In this document: in pieces, positions 1 to 7,910 of the stretch
Layout: every line of letters starts with the position of its first letter
Numbering within the stretch: the first letter of the stretch is position 1
Source of the DNA: Bacteroidales bacterium
GTDB taxonomy: Bacteria; Bacteroidota; Bacteroidia; Bacteroidales; UBA12170
Assembly (NCBI GenBank): GCA_021157585.1
Contig: JAGGWH010000173.1
Span: forward strand, 1-35,747
Direction: 5' to 3'
Length of the DNA: 35,747 bases
The notes under the pieces: model-generated
Database searches by the model: none
Told to the model about the DNA's origin: nothing
The model's input: only the letters and a program-made list of their open reading frames with translations
Made by a program: the position numbers and the translations under genes

Positions 1-410
1 CAAAGAAAGCAGTTTTACTTTCATCAGGTGATACACGTTCAAAAGTGGAGCTGCTAAATCCTTGCAGATTACTTATTAAAAAAGGATTGAAGATATACGC
101 TACTCAGGGAACTCATGATTTCTTAAAGAAAAACAGTATTCAGTCGGAAGTTTTACATTGGCCTGATGATAAACGTCAACCCAACTCTCTAGACTTTTTA
201 AAAGAACGCAAAATTGATTTTGTGGTGAATATTCCTAAAAACTTATCGAGCGATGAATTGAATAATGATTATACTATCCGAAGAACAGCAATCGACTTGA
301 ATATTCCTCTAATCACCAATGCGCGGTTAGCCAATGCTTTTATCACCGCTTTCTGCTCTTTAGAACTTGAAGAAATAAGTATTCAGTCGATGGGATCATA
401 TTTTGCTTAG
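1..410 (+). CDS. carB: Carbamoyl-phosphate synthase large subunit, C-terminal end (partial)
   Basis: The frame is open from base 3 through the window edge, so this is the tail of a longer gene; the GTG at 45 is internal. About 135 residues are visible. They match the C-terminal MGS-like allosteric domain of CarB: a Rossmann-like start (AVLLSSGD), the ATQGT turn followed by a helix, a VVNIPK strand, and the DYTIRRTAIDLNIPLIT block ending in a helix with ITAFCSLEL. CarB joins two ATP-dependent half reactions to make carbamoyl phosphate for arginine and pyrimidine synthesis; this domain binds allosteric effectors. The catalytic domains lie outside the window. No terminator follows directly; the nearest plus-strand one is at about 661-695, beyond a repeat-rich gap. 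Confidence 0.9.
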   Translation, partial: KKAVLLSSGDTRSKVELLNPCRLLIKKGLKIYATQGTHDFLKKNSIQSEVLHWPDDKRQPNSLDFLKERKIDFVVNIPKNLSSDELNNDYTIRRTAIDLNIPLITNARLANAFITAFCSLELEEISIQSMGSYFA

Positions 411-424
411 TATAGTGTTGGAGC

Positions 425-457
425 ATTCGGAGTGCGACTTTAAGTCGCGCCCCGAAT
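425..457. repeat. REP-like palindrome in the gap after carB
   Basis: An imperfect hairpin. The core GCGACTTTAAGTCGC (434-448) is a perfect palindrome around a 1-3 base loop. It is flanked by outer arms TTCGG (426-430) and CCGAA (452-456), with a short unpaired bulge on each side. It is far more GC-rich than its surroundings. The design resembles repetitive extragenic palindromes found between genes in many Bacteroidota, but only one copy lies in this window. Confidence 0.55.
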
Positions 458-504
458 AGCAAAAGAAAAATGGAAAAGTCCTCACCGAAAGTAATCTGCT
501 AAAA

Positions 505-609
505 TCCTTCATCTCGACGAAACAAAGTGAAGGAGAGAACCCTCTTTAGTAAAAAAGGCTTATCTGGTTTTTTAAAGGGATATCTCTCTTCGCCCGATAT
601 GACAGGATT
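505..609. repeat. Long interrupted inverted repeat, intergenic
   Basis: Two partly complementary arms face each other. The left arm (about 505-540) holds CATCTCGACGAA and GGAGAGA. The right arm (about 578-607) holds ATATCTCTCTTCG and CGATATGACAG. This resembles the TGTCATTTCGA...TCGAAATGACA type of dispersed palindromic element common between Bacteroidota genes. No coding frame of useful length crosses it. Together with the palindrome at 425-457 and the terminator at 661-695, it accounts for most of the 312-base gap between carB and the next gene. Confidence 0.5.
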
Positions 610-660
610 AAACAATGGAATAGAAATGAATTACCATTAACAAAGAGCATAAAATTTAAT

Positions 661-695
661 GAGCCATTTGGAATCCCATATTGGCTCTTTTTTTT
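661..695 (+). terminator. Rho-independent terminator upstream of the cysteate synthase-like gene
   Basis: A 6-bp stem, GAGCCA (661-666) with TGGCTC (682-687), is followed at once by an unbroken run of eight T (688-695). It would stop plus-strand transcripts arriving from carB. The T run leads straight into the TACATTTG promoter element at 695-702, so terminator and next promoter overlap. Confidence 0.6.
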
Positions 696-702
696 ACATT
701 TG
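695..702 (+). promoter_or_regulatory. Candidate -7 promoter element TACATTTG
   Basis: This is an exact match to the Bacteroidota -7 consensus TAnnTTTG. It lies 20 bases before the ATG at 723 and so sets the gene start downstream of itself. A TTTG at 667-670 could serve as the -33 element, but its spacing is somewhat long. Confidence 0.5.
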
Positions 703-722
703 CAAAGCAAAAAATATTGGTA

Positions 723-2018
723 ATGATAAAAGACTTTAAAGGCACTGCATACAAACTAAAAAGTTTTAAAACAGGAAATGAGTTTAGTGATAAAGGATGG
801 ACATTAGACGCACCACACGAAACTGAACCAACACTTATTCGTGCTATCTACGAAAAGAAACAATTGGAATTGGGAGATGAATCCCAAGGATTCTACAAAT
901 TTTCCGACTGGCTCCCTATTCATAAAACACTGGAAGGTTCTGCCCCTCCTATTACTTTCAAAAGTGAAGGACTAGCTAAAGCTCTTGACTTGACTAATTT
1001 ATATATCACGTTTAGTGGGTATTGGCCAGAAAAAGGAGCTTATATGAAAACCTGCTCTTTTAAAGAAACTGAGGCTTATGCGGTACTTGGTAGAATGCCC
1101 GAAAATTTTGATAAAATTTTGGTTGTTGCTTCCGCTGGAAATACAGCGCGTTCTTTTGCCAAAGTTTGTTCTGAAAATAATATCCCTTTACTATTATTTG
1201 TTCCAGAAGAAAATTTAGATGCCCTTTGGTTTGATGCACCCATCAGAGATAATGTTAAACTAGTTAGTTCAGCAAAAGGAAGCGATTATTTTGATGCCAT
1301 TCATTTATCAAATATTGCATGCGAAATGGATGAATATATTCCTGAAGGTGGCGCTAAAAATATTGCCCGCAGAGATGGTATGGGAACCACAATACTTTCC
1401 GCGGCAACAACAATTGGACAAATTCCAGATTATTATTTTCAAGGTGTAGGAAGTGCAACAGGAGCTATTTCAGCCTGGGAAGCAAATCTTCGATTATTGG
1501 AAGATGGGCGGTTTGGCAATACAAAAATGAAATTGCTTGTTTCTCAGAATTTGCCTTTTCAGCCGCTTTACGATGCTTGGAAAAAAGATTCCAGAGCTCT
1601 GCTCCCGATGGATGATAACCTTGCTCGTGAACAAGTAGAAACCATTCTAGCTAAAGTGTTGAGTAACCGCAAGCCCAATTATTCTATTTATGGCGGTCTT
1701 TATGATGCACTAAGAGATAGCGATGGAGACGTTCTAATAGCAAATAATGAAGATGCATTGGCTGCTTCTAAACTTTTTGAAGAAACTGAAGGCATTGATA
1801 TTCATATTGCCGCAGCCGTTGCTGTAGCCAGCCTTAAGGATGCTGTTGAATCTAAAAAGGTAGACAAAGACGCAATAATCATGTTAAATATAACTGGTGG
1901 TGGCGAAACTAGATTTGCTTCAGAAATAAAACATAGACACTACCTAAAACCTATCCTTACTTTTGATTTTAATCCTAATCCGGAAGAAGTAAAAGCAAAA
2001 CTAAAAGGCTTGTTTTAA
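723..2018 (+). CDS. Cysteate synthase-like PLP-dependent enzyme (threonine synthase superfamily)
   Basis: A 431-residue fold-type II PLP enzyme. The motif SFKETEA (about 112-118) carries the likely Schiff-base lysine K114, where threonine synthases have SFKDR. SAGNTARSFA (137-146) is the phosphate/cofactor loop and a glycine-rich NITGGGETR lies near the end. The length and the SFKETEA variant fit the cysteate synthase family (O-phosphoserine plus sulfite to L-cysteate) better than true threonine synthase, and a separate threonine synthase is encoded at 4265. In Bacteroidota, cysteate is the precursor of sulfonolipids such as capnine; a role in that pathway here is inference, since no cysteate acyltransferase gene is nearby. 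The ATG at 723 is preferred over an in-frame TTG at 681, which lies upstream of the promoter element. It is probably transcribed alone, ending at the terminator at 2065-2098. Confidence 0.7.
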   Translation: MIKDFKGTAYKLKSFKTGNEFSDKGWTLDAPHETEPTLIRAIYEKKQLELGDESQGFYKFSDWLPIHKTLEGSAPPITFKSEGLAKALDLTNLYITFSGYWPEKGAYMKTCSFKETEAYAVLGRMPENFDKILVVASAGNTARSFAKVCSENNIPLLLFVPEENLDALWFDAPIRDNVKLVSSAKGSDYFDAIHLSNIACEMDEYIPEGGAKNIARRDGMGTTILSAATTIGQIPDYYFQGVGSATGAISAWEANLRLLEDGRFGNTKMKLLVSQNLPFQPLYDAWKKDSRALLPMDDNLAREQVETILAKVLSNRKPNYSIYGGLYDALRDSDGDVLIANNEDALAASKLFEETEGIDIHIAAAVAVASLKDAVESKKVDKDAIIMLNITGGGETRFASEIKHRHYLKPILTFDFNPNPEEVKAKLKGLF

Positions 2019-2064
2019 AAATCGAGAGCTTTGCAAAACTCTCAAATCCTTAAAACTGATAAAA

Positions 2065-2098
2065 AAAAAGCGTTATTGAAATTTCAATAACGCTTTTT
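2065..2098. terminator. Bidirectional terminator between convergent genes
   Basis: A perfect 16-bp stem (2065-2080 with 2083-2098) around a 2-base loop. The stem bottom is five A on one side and five T on the other, so it gives a T tract on both strands. It separates the cysteate synthase-like gene (+) from the DUF349 gene (-). Confidence 0.9.
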
Positions 2099-2116
2099 CT
2101 TTTTAAGAAATTACAA

Positions 2117-4159
2117 CTAGCCTCTATCAATAATTCTAAGCTTATCTTTCAAACTTAAAATATCTGCTTTAGCTCGTTTAATTTTCTTTTCAAACTCCAT
2201 TTTCAAAACGTCGGCATTTTTGCTATTTGCAAAGAAACCTAAGTTATTTTCCCATAACAAAACATCTTCTTTAAGCTTATCCATATTTTTCTGAATACCA
2301 TAGCGTTCACGATTAAGTTGATAACTGTCATCTTTCTCTTTCATGCTATGAATCTTCTCTTTGAATCCTGAATGTTTAAAATCAATTCTGGAAATATTAA
2401 ACTTATCCAATTGCATATCAATAGCCTCACGATAAGCTTTATTTAACTTATCCATTTCTTTTCTGGGTACATTGCCTATTTCATGCCATCTTTTTTGGAA
2501 AGATTTTATCATCTCCAAATTTTCAGTTTTATCCTCTCCAAACTTGGCAGATTTAATTTCTTCAATCAAAGCACTTTTAAGTTTAGAATTTTTACCTTCG
2601 GCCTCAACAAGTCCTTTATAATAATTCGACTTTGCTTCAAAAAAAGTATCGCAAGCTTTACGAAAGCGTTTCCATACGGCATCAGAATATTTTCGGGGAA
2701 CCGGACCAATAGATTTCCAGTTTTTTTGCATTTTGATTAATGCTTCTGTTGTCCTTTTCCAGTTAGTATCATTTTGCAAAGCTTCAGCCTGAACACAAAT
2801 AGCCAATTTCTGTTGATAATTATGTGTCTGCTCTTCTTTAATTTCTCCAAAAAACTGCTTCTTAGCAACAAAGAAAGAATTCAGATATCCTTTAAAACGC
2901 TGCCAAACCTCTTCATTAACTTTTCTGGGAGTCGGGCCTATGGTTTTCCAAACTTTAAACAAATCGTTTAATATCTCTGTATTCTTATTCCATTCTTTTA
3001 TTGAAGAGCACTCCTTATAACTAATAGCTTCAGCTTTCTCGCATAGAGCTAATTTAGATTGATAATTATCTTCCAGTTTATCTTGTAATTGTTTATAATA
3101 TTCTCTGCGAAGCAGATTAATTTTATCGGTAGTAGCTTTAAAACGATCCCACAATTCTTCTTTCATATTAGAAGGAACAGGACCTATCACTTTCCATTCT
3201 TCGTGATATTTTTGAAGTAGTTTAAAAGATTTAGTAACTGATTTTTCGAGCAAAAGTTCTTCTGCTTTTTCGCATAAAGCCACTTTTAGTTTTACATTCT
3301 TTTTCAGATCTAAATCACGTAATTCATTACTAATCTTCACCTTGTCAAAAAATTTCTCGACAAGAAAATGGTAATTACGCCACAATTCTCCCATTTCATT
3401 TTTGGGAATCATTCCTATTTCTCTCCAACGATCTTGAATTTCTTTAAATTGGTCGTAAGTAGATTTTAGGGTCTCATCAGAACTAACAAGAGTACGTAAT
3501 TCTTCGAGTAATTCTTTCTTTTTAGCAAGATTATCACTTTGTTCTCGTTCTTGTTGCGCACGAAATTTAGCCCGTCTGGCACGATATATTCCAAGCACTT
3601 TATTATACCTAATATGCTCTTCTGTTTCCTGAGAGACATATTCGGCTTCATGACCGCCATTTTTAATAAATTTCTCCAAAGCCAATTTCTCAACTTCAGA
3701 TAATTTAGCATCAATAAGACGTCTTAAAATAACAACTTTAGAACGAATTTTTTTAAGGCTCTCATCTTCAAACAAAAGCTCAAAGGCCGCTAAAATATCG
3801 GTAAGTGTAGCATCTTTATATTGCTCTTCAAACGCTTCATCGCTTAATTCGGCGTCCTCTTCTTCAGTTTCTGCTTCAACCTCTATATCATCATCTTCTT
3901 GTTCTTCTTCGGAGTTTTCTTCACTTACATTTAGTGATTCATCAGCTCCTAAGTCATATGATTCTTCAGTATCGACATTAGTTATTTCTACTTTATTTTT
4001 TTCGCCTTGTTCTTCGGTAGTTTCTTCCGAAATATTAGCGTTGGGAGATTCTGTTTCCGTATGGTTTTCAACTGCATTTTCAGCAGCTTCAGCATTCTCC
4101 TCTTGATTAGGCTTATTCACCTCTTCAAGATTCTGATTGGATTGTTCCTTATTTTCCAT
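2117..4159 (-). CDS. DUF349 repeat protein with an acidic N-terminal tail
   Basis: A 680-residue protein. Residues 1-115 are low-complexity and very acidic, rich in Glu, Asn and Asp. From about 200 onward come five repeats of 75-80 residues, each marked by W-x-x-I-G-x-x-P followed by a conserved Trp/Leu helix: WREIG (245), WKVIG (322), WKTIG (404), WKSIG (481), WHEIG (about 557). The body is highly charged and predicted helical or coiled-coil; there is no signal peptide, so it is presumably cytoplasmic. DUF349 proteins are common in Bacteroidota and their molecular role is not settled. The gene appears to be a single transcription unit, with a TACATTTG element upstream and the shared terminator downstream. 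Confidence 0.85.
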   Translation of the reverse strand: MENKEQSNQNLEEVNKPNQEENAEAAENAVENHTETESPNANISEETTEEQGEKNKVEITNVDTEESYDLGADESLNVSEENSEEEQEDDDIEVEAETEEEDAELSDEAFEEQYKDATLTDILAAFELLFEDESLKKIRSKVVILRRLIDAKLSEVEKLALEKFIKNGGHEAEYVSQETEEHIRYNKVLGIYRARRAKFRAQQEREQSDNLAKKKELLEELRTLVSSDETLKSTYDQFKEIQDRWREIGMIPKNEMGELWRNYHFLVEKFFDKVKISNELRDLDLKKNVKLKVALCEKAEELLLEKSVTKSFKLLQKYHEEWKVIGPVPSNMKEELWDRFKATTDKINLLRREYYKQLQDKLEDNYQSKLALCEKAEAISYKECSSIKEWNKNTEILNDLFKVWKTIGPTPRKVNEEVWQRFKGYLNSFFVAKKQFFGEIKEEQTHNYQQKLAICVQAEALQNDTNWKRTTEALIKMQKNWKSIGPVPRKYSDAVWKRFRKACDTFFEAKSNYYKGLVEAEGKNSKLKSALIEEIKSAKFGEDKTENLEMIKSFQKRWHEIGNVPRKEMDKLNKAYREAIDMQLDKFNISRIDFKHSGFKEKIHSMKEKDDSYQLNRERYGIQKNMDKLKEDVLLWENNLGFFANSKNADVLKMEFEKKIKRAKADILSLKDKLRIIDRG

Positions 4160-4190
4160 GAAATAATTTATATGTGTTTCTTTAGGTGGA

Positions 4191-4198
4191 CAAATGTA
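4191..4198 (-). promoter_or_regulatory. Candidate -7 element TACATTTG for the DUF349 gene
   Basis: Read on the minus strand, this exactly matches TAnnTTTG and lies 31 bases upstream of the ATG at 4159. No clear -33 TTTG was found at the usual spacing. Confidence 0.45.
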
Positions 4199-4264
4199 TA
4201 AAAATCTTAGTTGCTAATAGACTAAAAAGTTGCTTTTTTCCTAAGCTTATTTTATATATTCGGC

Positions 4265-5497
4265 TTAAATAATCTGTTCAAAATCAAAGGTATCAATATC
4301 TATAGCATCAGGAAAATCTAAACTTCCGGAAACAGTATCTATATCTTTTAACCCATTTCCAGTCAAAAGCACCACCACATTCTCATTTCTCACTATTTTG
4401 CTTTCGTGCTTAAATTTACATATTCCGGCATAAGCAGCTGCGGCAGCCGGTTCAACAAACAAACCAAATTGACTAGCTAAATGGCCTGATGCCTTTATTA
4501 TTTCTATGTCTGAAACTTTCACACCTTTTCCACCATAGCGTAAGAGAAAATCTTTAGTCATATAAAAATTTCTGGGAATATCAACAGATATAGAATCGGC
4601 AACAGTTGAAGCAACTTCAAAATTAAGATTATCACTATCCAAATTATTTATCAAATTAGAACTTCCTTCTGCCTGAACCGCAATAATTTCAGGAATTTTC
4701 TTTATTAAATCAAGCCTTAAAAGATCTTCAAAACCTTTATAAAGGCCTGATATAATCACACCATCGCCTACAGGAACGAAAATTTTATCGGGCATTTCAT
4801 TCATTTGCTCAAACAACTCAAAAGCAACTGTTTTTTTTCCTTCAATAGTCATTGGGTTAAAAGCAGTATTCCTGTTATAAAGACCATATTTTTCCGTTAT
4901 TTTTAGACTTAAGTCATAAGCATCATCATAATTCCCTTTTACCGGAATAAGTTTTGCTCCATACATTAACACCTGAGTAAGCTTAGCTTTAGGGGCATTT
5001 TCGGGAACAAAAATAATGGCTTTCTGATTTTGCGAAGCGCAAATACCGGCAAGTGAAGAACCTGCATTTCCGGTTGAGGCGGCAACAATAGTGTGTATTC
5101 CATTTTCTTTTGCAAATGCAGAAACTAAAGCAGAAGCTCTATCTTTAAAAGAAAAAGTAGGGTTTGATGACTCCACCTTTAGGTGTAGCGAAAAAGAGCC
5201 CCTATCCTCCAATCTCTGTTCAGAAGTATAGAGAGGTGTTTTTCCTACTAAAAGAGGTGGTAAAGACGATAGGCTTTCAATTGGAAGTAAATCAAGATAA
5301 TCCGATTTTACTAAATAATCGGCTTGCAATACCAACTTCTTTTTTATCTCGGAATAAGGATAAACAACTTTTAAAACTCCTTTTAATGCCTGACCTTCTT
5401 TATTTTCTAAGGCACACTCTTTACAAATATAGTGAACCCCTTTATCGGTGAAGCTTGCACCACAATTTATGCATATATAAGTATTCTCTTTTGACAT
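4265..5497 (-). CDS. thrC: Threonine synthase with N-terminal zinc ribbon
   Basis: A 410-residue PLP enzyme that converts O-phosphohomoserine to threonine and phosphate. A CxxC pair (C9, C12) and a second (C25, C28) form an N-terminal zinc ribbon. SFKDR (116-120) holds the catalytic K118, STGNAGSS (141-148) is the PLP-phosphate loop, and VLLTGNGLKD near the end is typical of the family. This is the shorter, ribbon-bearing type of threonine synthase rather than the longer type with a dedicated ThrC N-domain. A threonine-like neighbour is at 723, and aspartokinase, the first step of the same pathway, lies 5 kb away at 10761. It is transcribed alone; the next minus-strand gene (DUF349) begins 105 bases further on with its own promoter element. 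Confidence 0.88.
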   Translation of the reverse strand: MSKENTYICINCGASFTDKGVHYICKECALENKEGQALKGVLKVVYPYSEIKKKLVLQADYLVKSDYLDLLPIESLSSLPPLLVGKTPLYTSEQRLEDRGSFSLHLKVESSNPTFSFKDRASALVSAFAKENGIHTIVAASTGNAGSSLAGICASQNQKAIIFVPENAPKAKLTQVLMYGAKLIPVKGNYDDAYDLSLKITEKYGLYNRNTAFNPMTIEGKKTVAFELFEQMNEMPDKIFVPVGDGVIISGLYKGFEDLLRLDLIKKIPEIIAVQAEGSSNLINNLDSDNLNFEVASTVADSISVDIPRNFYMTKDFLLRYGGKGVKVSDIEIIKASGHLASQFGLFVEPAAAAAYAGICKFKHESKIVRNENVVVLLTGNGLKDIDTVSGSLDFPDAIDIDTFDFEQII

Positions 5498-5878
5498 GCA
5501 ACGAAGATATTAATTTTTATTAATTCTTACATTGATTTATTGGCTGTTATAATAATTACAATATACTGAAACTTAGGACGAACAATATTTTACTCAATAT
5601 CAATATGAAAACCATAAGAAAATCGCCGCCTATTTTAGCGCATAGAAGAAGGAATTAATATATTTTTTTATGGTTATTTAGAATAAATCCCTAATTTAGA
5701 GGATTGAAAAAATATTGTCTAATACTTTTGAGTAGTAAGGCATAACTGTTTAACCACAAAGCAATGAATTTGAACTCAAAATCTCCTTTTTTAATTGTAT
5801 CTTTAGCTATGCTTATAAATATTAGAGCATTTGATTTCAAATATCTTGTTTTCAAATTATCAACATAAAATATTAATT
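5498..5878. other. 381-base AT-rich intergenic region between divergent genes
   Basis: The region separates threonine synthase (-) from the glycosyltransferase unit (+). Close to the thrC start (5502-5509, minus) is TATCTTCG, one base off TAnnTTTG. On the plus strand TACTTTTG (5723-5730) matches the consensus, and TATCTTTA (5798-5805) is one base off. No hairpin, tRNA or riboswitch fold was recognised, and the only ORFs are under 20 codons. Confidence 0.5.
5723..5730 (+). promoter_or_regulatory. Candidate -7 element TACTTTTG for the glycosyltransferase unit
   Basis: An exact TAnnTTTG match on the strand of the four-gene unit that starts at 5879, giving a leader of about 140 bases. A TTG at 5704-5706 could be the upstream element, but its spacing is short. 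Confidence 0.35.
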
Positions 5879-7075
5879 ATGCTTACAATGAAAATTATTT
5901 TTTGGGTCTTTTTGTTTATTATTTTCTACACCTATATCGGATATGGAATTTTATTATACTTATTAGTTTGTATCAAACGGATTCTCAAAAAATCAAAATC
6001 ATCAAATATTGAGGAGAATTACGAACCGGAAGTTACATTATTTGTGGCGGCCTATAACGAAAAAGATTATGCAGAAGAAAAAGTAGCGAACTCATTTTCT
6101 TTAGAATATCCAAAAGAAAAAGTAAAGCAAGTATGGGTTACAGATGGATCTGATGATGGCACTCCCGATATACTAAAAAAATATGCCGACCAAGGTGTTG
6201 AAGTATATCACGAAGATGCTCGAGGTGGAAAAATTGGAGCTATGAATAGGGGAATGTCATTCGTTAAAACACCTATCGTTATTTTTTCAGATGGAAATAC
6301 ATCATTAGGTAAAGAGTCAATCCGAAGAATTGTAAATTTATTTGCAGATCCAAAAGTAGGCTGTGTTTCTGGCGAAAAAAGAATACACCAAAAAGATAAA
6401 GATGCAGCTGCCGGTACCGAAGGAATATACTGGAAATACGAATCAACTTTGAAAAAATGGGATGCAGAATTGTATTCCGTTGTAGGAGCAGCCGGAGAAC
6501 TATTCGCTATCCGTACTGAATTGTTCCAACATGTTGAAAAAGATACTCTTCTTGACGATATGATAATTTCTTTACGTGTCGCTATGAAAGGCTATACAAT
6601 ACAATACGATCCTGAAGCATATGCTATTGAGACTGCCTCAGCAAACGTAAAAGAAGAGTTAAAACGAAAAGTGAGAATTTCGGCAGGCGGTTTCCAATCT
6701 ATCGGTCGCTTATTACCAATATTTAATATTTTTAAGTATGGATGGCTTTCATTTCAGTTTGTTTCTCATCGCGTTTTGCGGTGGACTTTAGCACCACTTG
6801 GTTTACTAATTATACTTATACTAAATGCATTTATTACCGCTAACGAAGGCTTTTTTAATTTCAATAGTATTTTCACTTTCTTTTTCTGGGGACAGATCTT
6901 ATTCTATACTTCGGCCTTATTAGGCTGGTTTCTCGAAAACAAACAAATAAAAGTTAAAGTTCTTTTTGTTCCATATTATTTCTTTATAATGAACTTGTCT
7001 GTTTTTCTAGGACTTAACAGGTATCTAAAAGGTAATCAGTCTGTTAAATGGGAAAGAGCTAAAAGAGGGAGCTAA
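5879..7075 (+). CDS. Membrane-bound family 2 glycosyltransferase
   Basis: A 398-residue processive-type GT2. It has an N-terminal membrane segment (about 5-32), then the GT-A domain: VTLFVAAYNE (52-61), the nucleotide-sugar motif VTDGSDDGT (87-95), GGKIGAMNRG (116-125), the metal-binding DGN (138-140) as DxD equivalent, and LLDDM (224-228) as likely catalytic acid region. QSIGR (273-277) stands where processive enzymes carry QxxRW. Three more membrane helices follow (about 300-318, 330-350, 360-380). This resembles poly-N-acetylglucosamine or hyaluronan synthase-like enzymes, but the sugar cannot be read from the sequence. The ATG at 5879 is preferred to an upstream in-frame TTG at 5831; ATG 5888 is an alternative. 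It heads a tight plus-strand unit, the next gene starting 2 bases after its stop. Confidence 0.85.
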   Translation: MLTMKIIFWVFLFIIFYTYIGYGILLYLLVCIKRILKKSKSSNIEENYEPEVTLFVAAYNEKDYAEEKVANSFSLEYPKEKVKQVWVTDGSDDGTPDILKKYADQGVEVYHEDARGGKIGAMNRGMSFVKTPIVIFSDGNTSLGKESIRRIVNLFADPKVGCVSGEKRIHQKDKDAAAGTEGIYWKYESTLKKWDAELYSVVGAAGELFAIRTELFQHVEKDTLLDDMIISLRVAMKGYTIQYDPEAYAIETASANVKEELKRKVRISAGGFQSIGRLLPIFNIFKYGWLSFQFVSHRVLRWTLAPLGLLIILILNAFITANEGFFNFNSIFTFFFWGQILFYTSALLGWFLENKQIKVKVLFVPYYFFIMNLSVFLGLNRYLKGNQSVKWERAKRGS

Positions 7076-7076
7076 A

Positions 7077-7907
7077 ATGAGCGATATAAAGCAAAAAATA
7101 AAACGATTAATACCTTTTTGGTTAGGAAAAAAAATAAGAGGAACTTACCAAAAAATATTAGGATTAATATATAGAGGCGATACTTACTATTGTCCGTATT
7201 GCAAACATAATTTCAGAAAAATGCTTACCGATGGCGAGCAATTAGAGGTAATAGAAAAATATCAGATTATTGGTAGTGGTTATCGCAAAAACTGTACTTG
7301 TCCCAGATGCTATGCTAAAGATCGTGACAGGCTCATCCATCTATATCTTGAAAAAAAGACAACTGTTTTAACTAAGCCTCATCGTGTTTTACATATTGCA
7401 CCGGAAGCTTGGCTGAAAGAACTTTTTCAATCATTACCTCACATTCATTATACCAACGGAGTTAAAGATGCCGAAAGTATGGGCTATTATTACGATAGAA
7501 GAACACGTGATATAGATATTACCGATTTGGAGATGAAAGATGCTTTTTACGATTTGATTGTTTGTAACCATGTATTAGAGCATATTACTGACGATATTAA
7601 AGCAATGAAAGAAATCTATCGCGTTTTAAAACCGGGAGGATGGGCAATTTTACAAGTCCCCTATTCGGCTATTTTAGAGAATACTTTTGAGGATGAAACT
7701 ATTATAACAAAGGCCGACAGGACAAAATTCTTTGGGCAATTTGATCACGTTAGGATTTACGGAAAAGATTATGTAAATCGCCTTGAATTTGTTGGCTTTA
7801 AGGTAGAGTTATTCAATCCGATTAATGAAACTTGGGGAGAAGAATACATTAAAAAATATGCTCTAAATCCTAAAGAAAATTTGTTTATTGCACATAAACC
7901 AAGCTAA
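7077..7907 (+). CDS. SAM-dependent methyltransferase with N-terminal zinc-ribbon
   Basis: A 276-residue class I methyltransferase. A basic N-terminal helix precedes a Cys cluster, CPYC (39-42) and CPRC (75-78), which with an extra C73 looks like a zinc ribbon. RVLHIAPE (103-110) is motif I, although the usual glycine-rich loop is weak. YDLIVCNHVLEHI (158-170) is the strand-4 motif, and LKPGGWAILQVPY (184-196) is the post-motif typical of Methyltransf_11. The ribbon-plus-methyltransferase form is often found beside glycosyltransferases in surface polysaccharide loci, so a sugar or lipid-linked glycan is a likely substrate; that is inference. It lies 1 base after the GT2 stop and 3 bases before the hybrid kinase, so it is almost certainly co-transcribed. 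Confidence 0.8.
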   Translation: MSDIKQKIKRLIPFWLGKKIRGTYQKILGLIYRGDTYYCPYCKHNFRKMLTDGEQLEVIEKYQIIGSGYRKNCTCPRCYAKDRDRLIHLYLEKKTTVLTKPHRVLHIAPEAWLKELFQSLPHIHYTNGVKDAESMGYYYDRRTRDIDITDLEMKDAFYDLIVCNHVLEHITDDIKAMKEIYRVLKPGGWAILQVPYSAILENTFEDETIITKADRTKFFGQFDHVRIYGKDYVNRLEFVGFKVELFNPINETWGEEYIKKYALNPKENLFIAHKPS

Positions 7908-7910
7908 TAA

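Noticed and set aside
2483-2971. Plus-strand frames inside the DUF349 gene.
   Set aside because: They lie antisense to a clear repeat protein and are rich in Phe/Leu/Ile, as expected from the complement of Lys/Glu codons.
5502-5509. TATCTTCG as a promoter giving a leaderless threonine synthase mRNA.
   Set aside because: One mismatch to the consensus and only 5 bases from the start codon, with no -33 element; too weak to claim.
5605-5658. A 17-codon ORF (begins MKTIRKSPP) in the gap between threonine synthase and the glycosyltransferase.
   Set aside because: Too short and no ribosome-binding or conservation evidence; a chance frame is more likely.
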